Shown here piece by piece: positions 33,787 through 45,041 of a DNA stretch of 64,000 bases; positions within the stretch are counted from its first letter, which is position 1, and each line of letters begins with the position of its first letter. Origin of the DNA: Sinorhizobium sp. RAC02 (GTDB taxonomy: Bacteria > Pseudomonadota > Alphaproteobacteria > Rhizobiales > Rhizobiaceae); NCBI RefSeq assembly GCF_001713395.1, contig NZ_CP016450.1, positions 620,001 through 684,000 on the forward strand, read 5' to 3'. Below the pieces are notes generated by a model that saw only the letters and a program-made list of their open reading frames with translations, had not been told where the DNA came from and ran no database searches. The position numbers were made by a program, and so were the translations under genes.

Positions 33787-35238
33787 ATGAAGATCAGCGA
33801 CCTCACCGGACCCGAAATCGACCCCTCGAACGCCGCAGCCACGATAGACGTAAGCGGCATTGCGAGTGACAGCCGGAAGGTGAAGCCGGGCGACCTCTTC
33901 GTTGCTCTCTCTGGCACCAAGGCCGATGGCAGCGCCTTCGTTGCCGATGCCGTTTCCCGGGGCGCCGCGGCCGTCGTCGTTGCCGAGGGTGCCTCTGTCG
34001 AGGCCGCCGTTCCGGTCATTGCCGTTGCCGAACCGCGCCGCTTCCTGGCGCTTGCCGCTGCCCATTTCTACGGCCGCCAACCGGAAACCATGGTGGCCGT
34101 CACCGGAACCGCCGGAAAGACCTCCGTCGCCTCCTTCACCCGTCAGATCTGGGCGCATGCCGGTCATGCGGCCGCGATGATCGGCACCACCGGTGTCGTG
34201 GCTCCCGGCCGCAACGACTACGGTTCGTTGACGACACCCGATCCGGTCTCGCTGCATGAACTGCTGGCTGAACTTGCCGATGCCGGCGTTACCCATGCCG
34301 CGATGGAAGCGTCCAGCCATGGCCTCGACCAGTCTCGCCTTGATGGCGTGAAGCTTGCCGCCGCTGCCTTCACCAATCTTGGCCGCGACCACATGGATTA
34401 TCATCCGACGGTCGAGCACTACATGGCCTCCAAGATGCGGCTGTTCGACAGGCTGCTGCCGAAGGGGGCACCCGCCGTCATCTATGCTGACGACGAATGG
34501 TCCGGCGTGGCGATCGAAGCCGCGCGCAAGGCCGGGCTCGACGTGCGCACGGTTGGGCGCAAGGGCGACTATCTCGCGCTGAAACGCGTCGAGCATTTCC
34601 GCCACAAGCAGACCGCCGAAGTCCATGTCGGCGACGACATCTATGAAGTGCACATTCCGCTCGCCGGCGATTTCCAGGTGGCGAATGCGCTGGTCGCGGC
34701 GGGTCTTGCAATGTCGACCGGCGTTCCCGCTGCCGTCGCCATGGCGGCGCTTGAAAAGCTTATCGGTGCTTCCGGCCGGCTCGAACTGGTTGGCCATGCC
34801 AAGAATGGCGCGCTCGCCTATGTCGATTACGCCCACAAGCCGGATGCGCTGGAAAACGTGCTGACCTCGGTGCGTCCCTTCACGACCGGCCGTGTCATCG
34901 TGGTTTTCGGCTGCGGTGGCGACCGCGACAAGGGCAAGCGGCCGATCATGGGCGAGATCGCCACGCGATTGGCCGACGTCGTCATCGTTACCGACGACAA
35001 TCCGCGCTCCGAAGTTCCCGAAGTCATCCGCTCTGAGATTATGATTGCCGCCAACGGGGCGACCGAAATCGGCGATCGTGCGGAGGCAATCCGCAGCGCC
35101 GTGGGCATGTTGCAGTCCGGGGATACGTTGATCGTCGCGGGCAAGGGGCACGAAGAGGGGCAGACTGTCGGCACTGTGACGCTGCCGTTTTCCGACCATG
35201 CGGAACTGCGCAAGGCACTGGAGGAACTCGACCAGTGA
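33787..35238 (+). CDS. murE: UDP-MurNAc-L-Ala-D-Glu:meso-diaminopimelate ligase
   Basis: 483 residues, cytoplasmic Mur ligase. The ATP loop is [13 protein letters not shown], and [13 protein letters not shown] and [12 protein letters not shown] follow. The amino-acid selectivity motif is DNPR ([12 protein letters not shown]), which marks meso-DAP as substrate; Lys enzymes differ here. The ATG at 33787 has AGCAGAGCG upstream, and a longer frame from 33685 overlaps ftsI. It adds the third residue to the peptide stem. The stop overlaps the murF GTG. Confidence 0.95.
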   Translation: MKISDLTGPEIDPSNAAATIDVSGIASDSRKVKPGDLFVALSGTKADGSAFVADAVSRGAAAVVVAEGASVEAAVPVIAVAEPRRFLALAAAHFYGRQPETMVAVTGTAGKTSVASFTRQIWAHAGHAAAMIGTTGVVAPGRNDYGSLTTPDPVSLHELLAELADAGVTHAAMEASSHGLDQSRLDGVKLAAAAFTNLGRDHMDYHPTVEHYMASKMRLFDRLLPKGAPAVIYADDEWSGVAIEAARKAGLDVRTVGRKGDYLALKRVEHFRHKQTAEVHVGDDIYEVHIPLAGDFQVANALVAAGLAMSTGVPAAVAMAALEKLIGASGRLELVGHAKNGALAYVDYAHKPDALENVLTSVRPFTTGRVIVVFGCGGDRDKGKRPIMGEIATRLADVVIVTDDNPRSEVPEVIRSEIMIAANGATEIGDRAEAIRSAVGMLQSGDTLIVAGKGHEEGQTVGTVTLPFSDHAELRKALEELDQ

Positions 35239-36668
35239 AATGGCTCTGGACCAGCGGTGATCTCGTAGCGGCCCTGCATGGCCGGCCCATCGGTAACCTG
35301 CCGCAGGGCGTGACCGGGATTTCCATCGACAGCCGCGCGATTGCGCCGGGTGAAGCCTTCTTCGCCATCAAGGGCGACCGCGTCGACGGCCATGATTTCG
35401 CAAGCTTTGCCGTCGCCAATGGCGCAGCACTGCTTGTCGTCAGCGAAGGCAAGCTGCCGGCGCTCGGCCGTCTCGTGACGTCGATGATCGTGGTGCCGGA
35501 TGTGCTGGAGGCGCTCGTCAATCTCGGATGTGCTGCGCGTGACCGCACGGCAGCGCGAATCATCGCCGTCACCGGTTCCGTCGGCAAGACGACGACGAAG
35601 GAGATGCTGCGCCAGGCACTCGCGCCCTCCGGCAGCGTGCACGCCTCGGTCGCCTCGTTCAACAACCATTGGGGCGTGCCGCTGACACTCGCCCGCATGC
35701 CGGAAACGACCGACTACGGCATCTTCGAAATCGGCATGAACCATGCCAACGAGATCCGCCCGCTGGTCGCCATGGTGCGCCCGCATGTGGCGATCGTCAC
35801 TACGATTGCCGCTGCCCATCTCGGCAATTTCCGCGACCTAGAAGAAATCGCCGCGGCCAAGGCGGAGATTTTCGAGGGTGTCGTGCCGGGTGGCCATGCG
35901 CTTCTCAACCGCGACAACGAACAGTTCGCTTTCCTGGAGAAAGCGGCGCATGTGGCCGGCGTGTCGCATGTCCATAGCTTCGGTGCTGATCCGAGCGCTG
36001 AATTCCGGCTACTCGATTTCATCGCGAGCAATGAGGGCAGGCTGCTCAGGGCGGCAGTCGGTGGGCAGACGCTGGAAGTGCCGATGGGCGCACCTGGCCG
36101 GCACATTGCCGAAAATGCCGTTGCCGTCCTCGGCGCCGTACACCTTGCTGGTGGCGACATCGAAAAGGCCATGGCCGGGCTTGCCACCATGCAGGCGGAA
36201 AAGGGCCGTGGCCGGCGCTACAGGCTTGCCAAGGACGGCGGCTGGTTCACGCTGATCGATGAGAGTTACAATGCCAATCCCGCCTCGATGCGGGCCGCGA
36301 TCGCGCTTCTGCGCGATGCCGAACCGCAGGACGGTGGCCGGCGCATCGCCGTGCTCGGCGACATGCTGGAAATGGGCGAACATTCGCCAGCCGTTCACGC
36401 CGACCTTGCCGAACCGTTGATCGAAGCGGGCATCGGCGACGTCTGGCTCGGTGGTCCCGACATGGCGGCGCTGAGGGATGCGCTGCCGGAAGGGGTGGAG
36501 AGGGAATACCGCGACACGGCGGACGCGCTTGCCGCTTTTGCGCTTGCCGCGGTGCGCGCGGGCGACGTTCTGGTCGTGAAATCGTCGAAAGGCACGGGAT
36601 TCAGCCGCATCGTGGCGGCCCTGCTTGACAAATATCCGGCGTTCTCCGAGAGGGAACGCGAGAGTTGA
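35235..36668 (+). CDS. murF: UDP-MurNAc-tripeptide:D-Ala-D-Ala ligase
   Basis: 477 residues. It joins D-Ala-D-Ala to UDP-MurNAc-tripeptide. The Mur ligase ATP loop is [14 protein letters not shown], followed by [23 protein letters not shown] and [10 protein letters not shown] in the substrate region. The start codon is GTG at 35235, sharing bases with the murE stop (GTGA), so it is translationally coupled. The first residues [16 protein letters not shown] match the usual MurF opening. A 116-base gap with a GC-rich patch precedes mraY. Confidence 0.95.
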   Translation: MKWLWTSGDLVAALHGRPIGNLPQGVTGISIDSRAIAPGEAFFAIKGDRVDGHDFASFAVANGAALLVVSEGKLPALGRLVTSMIVVPDVLEALVNLGCAARDRTAARIIAVTGSVGKTTTKEMLRQALAPSGSVHASVASFNNHWGVPLTLARMPETTDYGIFEIGMNHANEIRPLVAMVRPHVAIVTTIAAAHLGNFRDLEEIAAAKAEIFEGVVPGGHALLNRDNEQFAFLEKAAHVAGVSHVHSFGADPSAEFRLLDFIASNEGRLLRAAVGGQTLEVPMGAPGRHIAENAVAVLGAVHLAGGDIEKAMAGLATMQAEKGRGRRYRLAKDGGWFTLIDESYNANPASMRAAIALLRDAEPQDGGRRIAVLGDMLEMGEHSPAVHADLAEPLIEAGIGDVWLGGPDMAALRDALPEGVEREYRDTADALAAFALAAVRAGDVLVVKSSKGTGFSRIVAALLDKYPAFSERERES

Positions 36669-36784
36669 GAGGGGTTCGGCCGGGCAGACGTCCGCCGGAC
36701 CTTCTCTTTTATGGAATTTTCTTCTCTGTCCGCCGGCCTGTCACGCCGCGGTGACCTGGGGAACCTTTTGGGGAAAGGGTGACA

Positions 36785-37885
36785 ATGCTGCTTTGGCTCG
36801 TCGAGCTGGCTGACACCGTTCAGGTGTTCAACCTGTTTCGTTACATTACCTTCCGGACCGGCGCTGCGCTGTTCACCTCGGCAACGATCGTCTTCCTGTT
36901 CGGCCCGATGATCATCGCCTCGCTGCGCATCCGTCAGGGCAAGGGCCAGCCGATCCGCGCCGATGGTCCGCAGACCCATTTCAAGAAGGCCGGCACACCC
37001 ACCATGGGTGGCCTGATGATCCTGGCCGGCATCGTCGGCAGCGCGCTGCTCTGGGCGGACCTCTCCAACGTCTATGTCGTCGCGACCCTGCTCGTGACGC
37101 TCGGCTTCGGTGCGATCGGCTTCTACGACGACTACCTCAAGGTGACGAAGCAGACGGACAAGGGCTTTTCCGGCAAGGCGCGTCTCGCCCTCGAATTCCT
37201 CATCGCGGGCGCTGCAACCTACTTCATGATGCGCGCCTCGCTTTCGGCCGGACCCCACGGCTCGACTTTTGGCTCCTCGATCGCCTTTCCGTTTGCCAAG
37301 GACCTGTTGCTCAATCTCGGCTTCTTCTTCGTGTTTTTCGGTGGCTTCGTCATTGTCGCAGCCGGAAACGCGGTGAACCTGACGGATGGTCTCGACGGCC
37401 TCGCCACCGTTCCGGTGATGATTTCCGCCGCCTCCTTCGGCGTGATCGCCTACCTCGCCGGCAACGCGGTCTTCTCGAACTACCTGCAGATCCATTTCGT
37501 GCCCGGCACGGGTGAGCTTGCCGTCGTGCTTGGCGCGGTCATCGGCGCTGGCCTCGGCTTCCTGTGGTTCAACGCGCCGCCCGCCGCCATCTTCATGGGC
37601 GACACAGGCTCGCTGGCGCTTGGCGGCCTGATCGGCACGGTCGCGGTTGCCACCAAGCATGAGATCGTCATGGCGATCATCGGCGGTCTCTTCGTGATCG
37701 AGACGCTGTCGGTCATCATCCAGGTCGGCTCGTTCAAGCTCACGGGCAAGCGCGTCTTCCTGATGGCGCCGATCCACCACCATTTCGAAAAGAAGGGCTG
37801 GACGGAAAGCCAGGTCGTCGTGCGCTTCTGGATCATCGCCGTCGTGCTGGCGCTGGTCGGTCTCTCCACGCTCAAGCTGCGGTGA
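36785..37885 (+). CDS. mraY: Phospho-MurNAc-pentapeptide transferase MraY
   Basis: 366 residues, ten predicted membrane helices. It attaches phospho-MurNAc-pentapeptide to undecaprenyl phosphate, giving lipid I. Characteristic segments are GTPTMGG (as [14 protein letters not shown]), [10 protein letters not shown] with the catalytic [12 protein letters not shown] and [14 protein letters not shown] use ATG 36785, consistent with the usual MLxWLVELAD start; GTG 36779 is two codons upstream. Spacing to murD is seven bases. Confidence 0.95.
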   Translation: MLLWLVELADTVQVFNLFRYITFRTGAALFTSATIVFLFGPMIIASLRIRQGKGQPIRADGPQTHFKKAGTPTMGGLMILAGIVGSALLWADLSNVYVVATLLVTLGFGAIGFYDDYLKVTKQTDKGFSGKARLALEFLIAGAATYFMMRASLSAGPHGSTFGSSIAFPFAKDLLLNLGFFFVFFGGFVIVAAGNAVNLTDGLDGLATVPVMISAASFGVIAYLAGNAVFSNYLQIHFVPGTGELAVVLGAVIGAGLGFLWFNAPPAAIFMGDTGSLALGGLIGTVAVATKHEIVMAIIGGLFVIETLSVIIQVGSFKLTGKRVFLMAPIHHHFEKKGWTESQVVVRFWIIAVVLALVGLSTLKLR

Positions 37886-37892
37886 GGCCTCG

Positions 37893-39290
37893 ATGATCCC
37901 CGTCACTTCGCTCAAGGGAAAGACCGTCGCGCTCTTCGGGCTTGGCGGATCAGGCCTTGCGACGGCGCTGGCGCTTGCCGCCGGCGGGGCAGATGTCACC
38001 GCCTGGGACGATAGTGCGGCGAGCGTCGAGAATGCCGCTGCTGCCGGTGTGAAGACCGGCGACCTGCGTAATCTCGACTGGACGGGCATCGATGCGCTGG
38101 TGTTGTCACCGGGCGTGCCGCTCACCCATCCGAAGCCGCATTGGAGCGCCGATCTCGCGCGCGCCGCCGGGGTCGAAGTGATCGGTGATGTCGAGCTTTT
38201 TGCGCGCGAGCGTCGCGCACATGCTCCGAATTGCCCGTTCATCGCCATTACCGGCACGAACGGCAAGTCGACCACCACGGCGCTGATCGCCCATATCCTC
38301 AAGGCGAGTGGGCGCGATACGCAGCTTGGCGGCAATATCGGCACGGCCGTGCTGACGCTCGATCCGCCGAAGGCCGGCCGCTTCTATGTGGTCGAGTGCT
38401 CGTCCTACCAGATCGATCTGGCACCGACGCTGAACCCATCGGCCGGCATCCTCTTGAACTTGACGCCCGACCATCTCGATCGCCACGGCTCCATGGAGCA
38501 CTATGCCGAGGTCAAGGAACGGCTGGTCGCTGCGAGCCGTACAGCCATTGTTGGCGTCGATGACACCTTTTGCGAGCGGATTGCCGATCGCGTCGAGCGG
38601 GCGGGCACGAAGGTTGTGCGCATCTCAAAGCGCACCGCGCTGGCCGATGGCATCTATGCCGAGGGTGCCCGCCTCATCCTGGCGCAGGCGGGTGCGACGC
38701 GCGAAATCGCCGACCTCTCGTCGATCCAGACATTGCGCGGCAGCCACAATGCGCAGAATGCGGCCGCAGCCGTCGGCGCCTGCCTCGCGGTTGGCGTCAA
38801 CGAGACGGACATCCGCGCCGGCCTTGCCTCGTTCCCCGGCCTGAAGCATCGCATGCAGCCGGTCGGCCGCAAGGGCGATGCGCTCTTCGTCAACGATTCC
38901 AAGGCGACGAATGCGGATGCCGCAGCGCCTGCGCTCTCCAGCTTCGAGCGTATCTACTGGATCGCCGGCGGCGTTCCGAAGGAGGGCGGCATCTCGACGC
39001 TCGGCGAGTTCTTCCCGAAGATCGCCAAGGCCTACCTTATCGGCCAGGCAGCGCCCGACTTTGCGGCGACGCTCGGCGAGACGGTGCCCTTCGAGATGTC
39101 GGGCACGCTGGAGCGAGCTGTTCAGGACGCGGCGGGAGATGCCGAGAAGGATGGAACCGGCCCCGTCGCCGTTCTCCTGTCCCCGGCTTGCGCAAGCTTC
39201 GACCAGTACAAGAACTTTGAAGTCAGAGGCGACGCCTTCGTGAAACATGTCGCGGCACTGCCCGGCATGTCCATGCTGGTCGAGGTTTAG
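37893..39290 (+). CDS. murD: UDP-MurNAc-L-alanine:D-glutamate ligase
   Basis: 465 residues. It adds D-Glu to UDP-MurNAc-L-Ala. The N-terminal Rossmann region has [16 protein letters not shown], the ATP loop is [14 protein letters not shown], and [11 protein letters not shown] and [15 protein letters not shown] follow. The C-terminal domain has [17 protein letters not shown] and [21 protein letters not shown], both typical of MurD. The start at 37893 has a weak GAGG upstream. It follows mraY closely and precedes ftsW by 70 bases, in conserved dcw order. Confidence 0.95.
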   Translation: MIPVTSLKGKTVALFGLGGSGLATALALAAGGADVTAWDDSAASVENAAAAGVKTGDLRNLDWTGIDALVLSPGVPLTHPKPHWSADLARAAGVEVIGDVELFARERRAHAPNCPFIAITGTNGKSTTTALIAHILKASGRDTQLGGNIGTAVLTLDPPKAGRFYVVECSSYQIDLAPTLNPSAGILLNLTPDHLDRHGSMEHYAEVKERLVAASRTAIVGVDDTFCERIADRVERAGTKVVRISKRTALADGIYAEGARLILAQAGATREIADLSSIQTLRGSHNAQNAAAAVGACLAVGVNETDIRAGLASFPGLKHRMQPVGRKGDALFVNDSKATNADAAAPALSSFERIYWIAGGVPKEGGISTLGEFFPKIAKAYLIGQAAPDFAATLGETVPFEMSGTLERAVQDAAGDAEKDGTGPVAVLLSPACASFDQYKNFEVRGDAFVKHVAALPGMSMLVEV

Positions 39291-39360
39291 ACGAGCGCGG
39301 TTCCGGCTCACGCATGCGGCGGTTTGCGCCCGGAATTGCAAGGAAACAGAGGAAAGAGAC

Positions 39361-40515
39361 ATGGTTAGTCGTGCCGAACGTGGTGCATTGGCGGACTGGT
39401 TCTGGACGATAGACCGGTTCTTCCTCGCAGCCTTCATCCTGCTGATGGGGTTGGGCTTCATGTTGTCCTTTGCGGCAAGCCCGCCGGTGGCCGAGCGCCT
39501 CGGCCTCGATAGCTTCCACTTCGTGAAGCGCCATGCGGTGTTCCTGCTGCCGGCCATCGCCATCATGTTCGGCATTTCCTTCATGTCGCCGCGGCAGGTG
39601 CGCCGTGCGGCGATGATCCTGCTGGTGATTTCGCTTGCGGCCATGGTGCTGGCGCTGTTCTTCGGTGTCGAGGTCAAGGGTTCGCGGCGCTGGATTTCGA
39701 TCGGCAGCTTCTCCATCCAGCCCTCCGAGTTCATGAAGCCGGCGTTCGTCGTCATCTGCGCCTGGCTGTTTGCCGAGCATGCCCGCCAGCCGGAAATCCC
39801 CGGCAATCTCTTCGCCATCATCCTGTTCGGCATCGTCGCGGCCCTGCTTGTGGCGCAGCCCGACCTTGGCCAGACGATCCTCACGGCGGCCGTATGGGGC
39901 GGCATGTTCTTCATGGCCGGCATGCCCTGGCTCTGGATCATCGTGCTCGGCGGCGCTGCCGTCGGCGGCCTGTTGACGGCCTATACGTTCCTGCCGCACG
40001 TGGCGGGTCGTATCGACAAGTTCATGACCGGCGAGGGCGACACGTTCCAGATGGATACGGCGCGCGAGGCCATCATCCGCGGCGACTGGTTCGGCCAAGG
40101 GCCGGGCGAGGGCACGGTCAAGCGCATCATCCCGGACAGCCATACCGACTTCATCTTCTCCGTCGCGGCGGAAGAGTTCGGCATCCTCTTCTGCATGGTT
40201 ATCGTCATGATCTTCGCCTTCGTGGTGATGCGCGGCCTCAACCATGCCTTCAAGGAGCGCAATGATTTCACGCGCTTTGCCGTTGCGGGTCTCGTGCTGC
40301 AGCTCGGCACGCAGTCGATGATCAATATCGGCGTCAACCTCGAACTGCTGCCGGCCAAGGGCATGACGTTGCCGCTGATTTCCTATGGCGGTTCGTCGAT
40401 GATCGCGATCTGCGTCACGGCCGGCTTCATCCTGGCGCTGACACGCCATCGCCCGGAAAAGCGCGCCTCGGAGCGCAGTCTCTTCCGCGGTGGTATCGTC
40501 GCGCCAGCCGAATAA
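39361..40515 (+). CDS. ftsW: Septal peptidoglycan polymerase FtsW
   Basis: 384 residues, SEDS family, ten helices. It polymerises lipid II at the septum with FtsI. Landmarks are GVEVKGSRRWISIGSFSIQPSEFMKPAF, then AQPDLGQTIL, and the catalytic-loop segment GDWFGQGPGEGTVKRIIPDSHTDFIFSVAAEEFG near residues 240-275, ending with LPLISYGGSSM. ATG 39361 has GAGGAAAG about 5 bases before it, and the longer frame from 39247 overlaps murD. The C-terminal tail is Arg-rich and cytoplasmic. murG starts 9 bases later. Confidence 0.95.
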   Translation: MVSRAERGALADWFWTIDRFFLAAFILLMGLGFMLSFAASPPVAERLGLDSFHFVKRHAVFLLPAIAIMFGISFMSPRQVRRAAMILLVISLAAMVLALFFGVEVKGSRRWISIGSFSIQPSEFMKPAFVVICAWLFAEHARQPEIPGNLFAIILFGIVAALLVAQPDLGQTILTAAVWGGMFFMAGMPWLWIIVLGGAAVGGLLTAYTFLPHVAGRIDKFMTGEGDTFQMDTAREAIIRGDWFGQGPGEGTVKRIIPDSHTDFIFSVAAEEFGILFCMVIVMIFAFVVMRGLNHAFKERNDFTRFAVAGLVLQLGTQSMINIGVNLELLPAKGMTLPLISYGGSSMIAICVTAGFILALTRHRPEKRASERSLFRGGIVAPAE

Positions 40516-40524
40516 GGAGTCCGA

Positions 40525-41646
40525 ATGGACAAAGGCATCGTTCTTCTCGCCGCCGGTGGTACCGGCGGCCATCTCTTTCCCGCAGAGGCGTTGGCGCATG
40601 AGCTGAAGGCCGGCGGCTGGTCCGTGCATCTCGTCACCGACAGCCGCGCCGAGCGTTTTGCCGGAAAATTCCCCGCCGACGAAATCCATGTGGTTCCCTC
40701 CGCGACGATCGGCTCGAAGAACCCGGTCAGCGTCGCGCGGTCGCTTTTCACGCTGTGGAAAGGCATTCGTGCCGCCCGCAAGCTGATGGCGCGGCTGAAG
40801 CCGAAGGTCGTCGTCGGCTTTGGCGGTTATCCCACCGTGCCGCCGCTTCTCGCCGCGACGGGCATGGGCATCCCCTCGATGATCCACGAGCAGAACGCCG
40901 TGATGGGCCGTGCCAACAAGGCGCTCGCCAATCGCGTCAAGGCGATTGCCGGCGGCTTCCTGCCGGAAACCGGCGGGCAATATGCGGCAAAGACCGTGAC
41001 CACGGGCAACCCGGTGCGCCCGGCCGTGCTTGAGGCTGCCAATATTGCCTATGAGGCCTCGACGGATGGCGAATTCCGCCTCGTCGTCTTCGGCGGCAGC
41101 CAGGGCGCCCAGTTCTTCTCCAAGGCCATTCCCTCGGCGATCGCCGCGATGGAACCCGCGGACCGTGCACGGCTGAAGATCACCCAGCAGGCGCGGCCGG
41201 AAGATAACGACGAGGTCGTTCGCACCTATGCCGATCTCGGCATTCCTGCCGACGTTTCGCCCTTCTTCACCGACATGGCGTCCCGAATCGGCCACGCGCA
41301 TCTCATCATCAGCCGTTCTGGTGCCTCGACTGTTTCCGAAGTCTCGGTGATCGGCCGCCCGGCCATTCTCGTGCCCTATCCCTATGCTCTGGATCATGAC
41401 CAGGCGGCGAATGCTGCGGCACTGGCTTCCGGCGGCGGGGCGAAGGTAATCCCGCAGGCGGAGCTTTCGACGGAGCGTCTGGCGAAGATCGTTTCCAAGG
41501 CGATGCACGATCCGGCGGGCATGGCGACCATGGCCGCGAATGCCAGAAAGGCGGGAAAACCGGATGCCGCGCGCTTGCTCGCCTTGATGGTTGAGGCTAT
41601 TGCGGGCGGAAAGACGATCGCACAATTCAAGGGAGAACGACCATGA
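40525..41646 (+). CDS. murG: UDP-GlcNAc:undecaprenyl-PP-MurNAc-pentapeptide GlcNAc transferase
   Basis: 373 residues of GT28. It makes lipid II from lipid I on the cytoplasmic face. [18 protein letters not shown] is the N-terminal G-loop, and [14 protein letters not shown] and [12 protein letters not shown] follow. The C-terminal UDP-GlcNAc site has [11 protein letters not shown] and [12 protein letters not shown], with [12 protein letters not shown]. The ATG at 40525 follows TAAGGAG, an excellent RBS. The stop overlaps murC as ATGA. Confidence 0.95.
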   Translation: MDKGIVLLAAGGTGGHLFPAEALAHELKAGGWSVHLVTDSRAERFAGKFPADEIHVVPSATIGSKNPVSVARSLFTLWKGIRAARKLMARLKPKVVVGFGGYPTVPPLLAATGMGIPSMIHEQNAVMGRANKALANRVKAIAGGFLPETGGQYAAKTVTTGNPVRPAVLEAANIAYEASTDGEFRLVVFGGSQGAQFFSKAIPSAIAAMEPADRARLKITQQARPEDNDEVVRTYADLGIPADVSPFFTDMASRIGHAHLIISRSGASTVSEVSVIGRPAILVPYPYALDHDQAANAAALASGGGAKVIPQAELSTERLAKIVSKAMHDPAGMATMAANARKAGKPDAARLLALMVEAIAGGKTIAQFKGERP

Positions 41647-43058
41647 AGATGCCGCAGAGCATAGGGCTCGTTCATTTCATCGGCATTGGTGGTATCGGCA
41701 TGAGCGGCATTGCCGAGGTGCTGCACAATCTTGGCCACAAGGTTCAGGGCTCCGATCAGGCAGACAGCGCCAATGTGCAGCGCCTGCGCGAGAAGGGCAT
41801 CGAGGTTTTCGTCGGTCACATGGCAGAAAACCTGGGCGAGGCGGAAGTCGTCGTCGTCTCGACGGCCATCAAGAAGAACAACCCGGAGCTCATCGCGGCG
41901 CGTGAAAAGCTGCTGCCGGTCGTGCGCCGGGCCGAAATGCTGGCCGAACTGATGCGCTTCCGCAATGCCATCGCCATCGGCGGCACGCATGGCAAGACGA
42001 CGACGACCTCGATGGTCGCGACGCTGCTCGAAGCCGGCGGCCTCGACCCAACCGTCATCAATGGCGGCATCATCAACGCCTACGGCACCAATGCCCGCAT
42101 GGGCGAGGGCGAGTGGATGGTGGTGGAGGCCGACGAATCGGACGGCACCTTCCTGAAGCTGCCTGCCGATATCGCCGTGGTCACCAATATCGACCCCGAG
42201 CATCTCGACCATTACGGTAATTTCGACGCCGTGCGCGCGGCCTTTCGCCAGTTCGTCGAGAACGTGCCGTTCTACGGTTTCGGCGTGATGTGCCTCGACC
42301 ATCCGGAAGTGCAGGCGATGGTCAGTCGCATCGAGGACCGCAAGGTCATTACCTATGGCGAGAACCCGCAGGCCGACGTGCGCTTCGGCAATATCCGCAT
42401 GGATGGGGCGACCTCGATCTTCGATGTGGAGATCCGCCGCCGCCGCACCGGCCAGGTGATCTCGATGAAGGACCTGCGCCTGCCGATGCCGGGCCGCCAC
42501 AACGTGTCCAATGCCACCGCGGCCATCGCCGTCGCGCAGCGCCTCGGCATGTCGCCGGAGGCGATTGCCAAGGGTTTGGCGGGCTTTGGCGGTGTCAAGC
42601 GCCGCTTCACGCTCACCGGCACCTGGAATGGCGTCAGCGTCTATGACGACTACGGCCACCATCCGGTCGAGATCAAGGCCGTGCTGCGCGCGGCGCGTGA
42701 AGCGTGCTCTGGCCGAATCATCGCCGTCCACCAGCCGCACCGATACAGCCGCGTGGCGAGCCTGTTCGAGGAATTCGCCGGCTGCTTCAACGATGCAGAC
42801 ACGATCCTGATTGCGCCGATCTATGCGGCGGGTGAAGATCCGATCGACGGCGTGACGGCGGAAGAGCTGGTTTCGCGAATCAAATCCGGCGGCCACCGCG
42901 ACGCGCGTTTGCTGCCCGCGCCAGAAGCATTGGCTGGGATCGTCGCCGGCATTGCAAAGCCTGGTGACTTTGTGGTTCTCTTGGGGGCTGGCAGTATCAC
43001 GTATTGGGCGCAGACGCTGCCGAAGGAACTGGCGGGCATTTCGGGGCAGGTAGCATGA
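41643..43058 (+). CDS. murC: UDP-MurNAc:L-alanine ligase
   Basis: 471 residues. It adds the first stem residue, L-Ala. The N-terminal domain has [22 protein letters not shown], the ATP loop is [17 protein letters not shown], and EADESDGTF and [13 protein letters not shown] are in the central domain. The C-terminal [14 protein letters not shown] and HQPHRYSR are also specific for MurC. It overlaps murG by four bases at the 5' end and murB by four at the 3' end (ATGA in both), so murG-murC-murB are tightly coupled. Confidence 0.95.
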   Translation: MKMPQSIGLVHFIGIGGIGMSGIAEVLHNLGHKVQGSDQADSANVQRLREKGIEVFVGHMAENLGEAEVVVVSTAIKKNNPELIAAREKLLPVVRRAEMLAELMRFRNAIAIGGTHGKTTTTSMVATLLEAGGLDPTVINGGIINAYGTNARMGEGEWMVVEADESDGTFLKLPADIAVVTNIDPEHLDHYGNFDAVRAAFRQFVENVPFYGFGVMCLDHPEVQAMVSRIEDRKVITYGENPQADVRFGNIRMDGATSIFDVEIRRRRTGQVISMKDLRLPMPGRHNVSNATAAIAVAQRLGMSPEAIAKGLAGFGGVKRRFTLTGTWNGVSVYDDYGHHPVEIKAVLRAAREACSGRIIAVHQPHRYSRVASLFEEFAGCFNDADTILIAPIYAAGEDPIDGVTAEELVSRIKSGGHRDARLLPAPEALAGIVAGIAKPGDFVVLLGAGSITYWAQTLPKELAGISGQVA

Positions 43059-44029
43059 AGCAGGTCGATGGTGAGAAACTTCTGGCGTCGTTGGGTGAGG
43101 GGATCAAGCAGGTCCGCGGGCGCCTGACGCCTGATGCGCCGATGGACCGCGTTACGTGGTTCCGGGCCGGTGGCCTTGCCGAGCTGATGTTCCATCCGCA
43201 TGACGTCGATGACCTCGCCACATTCCTTAAAATCGTTCCGGAAGACGTTCCGCTCACGGTCATCGGCGTCGGCTCGAACCTGCTGGTGCGTGATGGTGGC
43301 ATTCCAGGCATCGTGATTCGCCTGTCGGCCAAGGGGTTCGGCGATGTCGAGCTCGTCGGCGAAAACCGCATCAAGGCCGGCGGCATCTGCCCGGACAAGA
43401 ACATCGCCGCCATGGCGCTCGATCACGGCATTGCCGGCTTCGAGTTCTACTACGGCATTCCCGGCGCAATCGGCGGCGCATTGCGCATGAATGCCGGCGC
43501 CAACGGCGGCGAGACGAAGGATCTTGTCGTCGAGGTGCATGCCGTCGACCGCAAGGGCAACCAGCTTGTGCTCTCCAATGCGGACATGGGCTATAGCTAC
43601 CGCCAATCCACGGCCGCCAAGGACCTCATCTTCACCCATGCCGTCTTCCAGGGCGAGGCCGGCGACAAGACCGAGATCCGCGCCAAGATGGATGCGGTGC
43701 GTCAGCATCGCGAAACCGTCCAGCCGATCCGCGAGAAGACCGGCGGCTCGACCTTCAAGAATCCGGAAGGTCATTCCGCCTGGAAGCTGATCGACGAGGC
43801 CGGCTGCCGCGGTATGATGATCGGTGGCGCGCAGATGTCGCCGATGCATTGCAACTTCATGATCAACACCGGGCAGGCAACGGGCTACGAGCTCGAATAT
43901 CTCGGTGAGACGGTACGCAGCCGCGTGCTGGAGCATTCCGGCATCGTGCTGCAATGGGAAATCAAGCGCCTCGGCACTTTCATGCCGGGCTACCAGGTTA
44001 AGGAATTTCTGGGCCGCGCAACGGCCTGA
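43055..44029 (+). CDS. murB: UDP-N-acetylenolpyruvoylglucosamine reductase
   Basis: 324 residues, type II-like FAD enzyme that reduces UDP-GlcNAc-enolpyruvate to UDP-MurNAc. The FAD domain has [14 protein letters not shown] and [14 protein letters not shown]. The substrate domain has [20 protein letters not shown] with the catalytic-site residues, YSYRQST, and [23 protein letters not shown]. The ATG at 43055 overlaps the murC stop; a longer frame from 43004 overlaps coding murC. Usually ddl follows; here two aquaporin genes and an MFS gene intervene. Confidence 0.94.
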   Translation: MKQVDGEKLLASLGEGIKQVRGRLTPDAPMDRVTWFRAGGLAELMFHPHDVDDLATFLKIVPEDVPLTVIGVGSNLLVRDGGIPGIVIRLSAKGFGDVELVGENRIKAGGICPDKNIAAMALDHGIAGFEFYYGIPGAIGGALRMNAGANGGETKDLVVEVHAVDRKGNQLVLSNADMGYSYRQSTAAKDLIFTHAVFQGEAGDKTEIRAKMDAVRQHRETVQPIREKTGGSTFKNPEGHSAWKLIDEAGCRGMMIGGAQMSPMHCNFMINTGQATGYELEYLGETVRSRVLEHSGIVLQWEIKRLGTFMPGYQVKEFLGRATA

Positions 44030-44176
44030 TCATCGTCTTCTTGCTGGGGAGTTCGCGGGCGTCTCCGGACGTCGCGCCACTCCCTCTCCCCCATCAGGCA
44101 AGTTTCTCAAAAACTGTGTGAGATCGCGCCATCGCTGCGCGACGAAACCCTGCGGCGCGGGGTGGATGGGGTATTC

Positions 44177-44863
44177 ATGTTCAAAAAACTCTCCGCCGAG
44201 TTTATCGGCACGTTCTGGCTCGTCTTTTGCGGCTGTGGCAGCGGCGTGCTGGCCGCTGCCCTCCCGGAGGCCGGCATCGGCCTTGTGGGCGTGTCCTTGG
44301 CCGCCGGCCTCGCGCTGATGGCCATGATCTATGCAATCGGCGGCATTTCCGGCGGGCATATGAACCCGGCTGTTTCCGTTGGCCTGGCGGTTGCCGGAAA
44401 GTTTCCTGCCTCCAGCATCCTGCCCTATGTGGTGGCGCAGGTTGCGGGCGCGACTGCGGCGGGCGCCATGCTCTATCTCGTTGCGTCCGGCACGGCGGGT
44501 TTCCAGGCAGGCGGCTTCGCCTCGAACGGCTACGGCGACCTGTCTCCGGGCGGCTATTCGCTGACGGCGGGGTTTGTCGCCGAAGTGGTGTTGATGACGC
44601 TTTTCCTCTTCATCATTCTCGGCTCGACCCATCGTCGCGCTCCTACGGACTTTGCGCCTGTTGTCATCGGCCTCAGCCTGACGGTGATCATCCTCGTTTC
44701 GATCCCCATCACGAACACGTCGTTGAACCCGGCCCGCTCGACGGGTGTCGCATTCTTCGCCGATACGGCGGCGCTGTCGCAGCTCTGGCTGTTCTGGCTG
44801 GCGCCGATTCTCGGCGCCGTCATCGGCGCACTGATCTGGAAGGTGGTCGGCGAAAACGATTGA
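44177..44863 (+). CDS. AqpZ-like aquaporin with altered selectivity filter
   Basis: 228 residues, six helices and two NPA half-helices (HMNPAVS and SLNPARS), so a MIP channel most similar to AqpZ. The ar/R filter of E. coli AqpZ is F43, H174, T183, R189. Here position 43 is Ala (SLAAGLA) and the His position is Ile172 (TVIILVSIP), while T and R are kept. The pore should be wider and less water-specific, closer to a solute channel; that is inferred. A tandem paralogue at 45042 has the standard filter. The ATG at 44177 has GGGG upstream; ATG 44162 is possible. It begins 147 bases after murB. Confidence 0.9.
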   Translation: MFKKLSAEFIGTFWLVFCGCGSGVLAAALPEAGIGLVGVSLAAGLALMAMIYAIGGISGGHMNPAVSVGLAVAGKFPASSILPYVVAQVAGATAAGAMLYLVASGTAGFQAGGFASNGYGDLSPGGYSLTAGFVAEVVLMTLFLFIILGSTHRRAPTDFAPVVIGLSLTVIILVSIPITNTSLNPARSTGVAFFADTAALSQLWLFWLAPILGAVIGALIWKVVGEND

Positions 44864-45041
44864 CCGGAGGCGCAAAGAGGCGGCCGCCGCGAAAGGAAAT
44901 CTACCTTTTTGTTAGGGATTTCGCATATTTGAAATTTCGTTCAGCCTCCATTCAAGGAAATTTAGAGCATGCTATGTTCGATCGCGCGATAGTTGCGCGA
45001 CTCAGCCTCGCTCCAGCGGGGTTTTTGATCAGGGGGCATTC

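Noticed and set aside
39223..41625. 800-codon reading frame antisense to ftsW and murG
   Set aside because: It lies entirely opposite conserved genes, has a His/Arg/Asp-rich composition and no recognisable domain, so it is a shadow.
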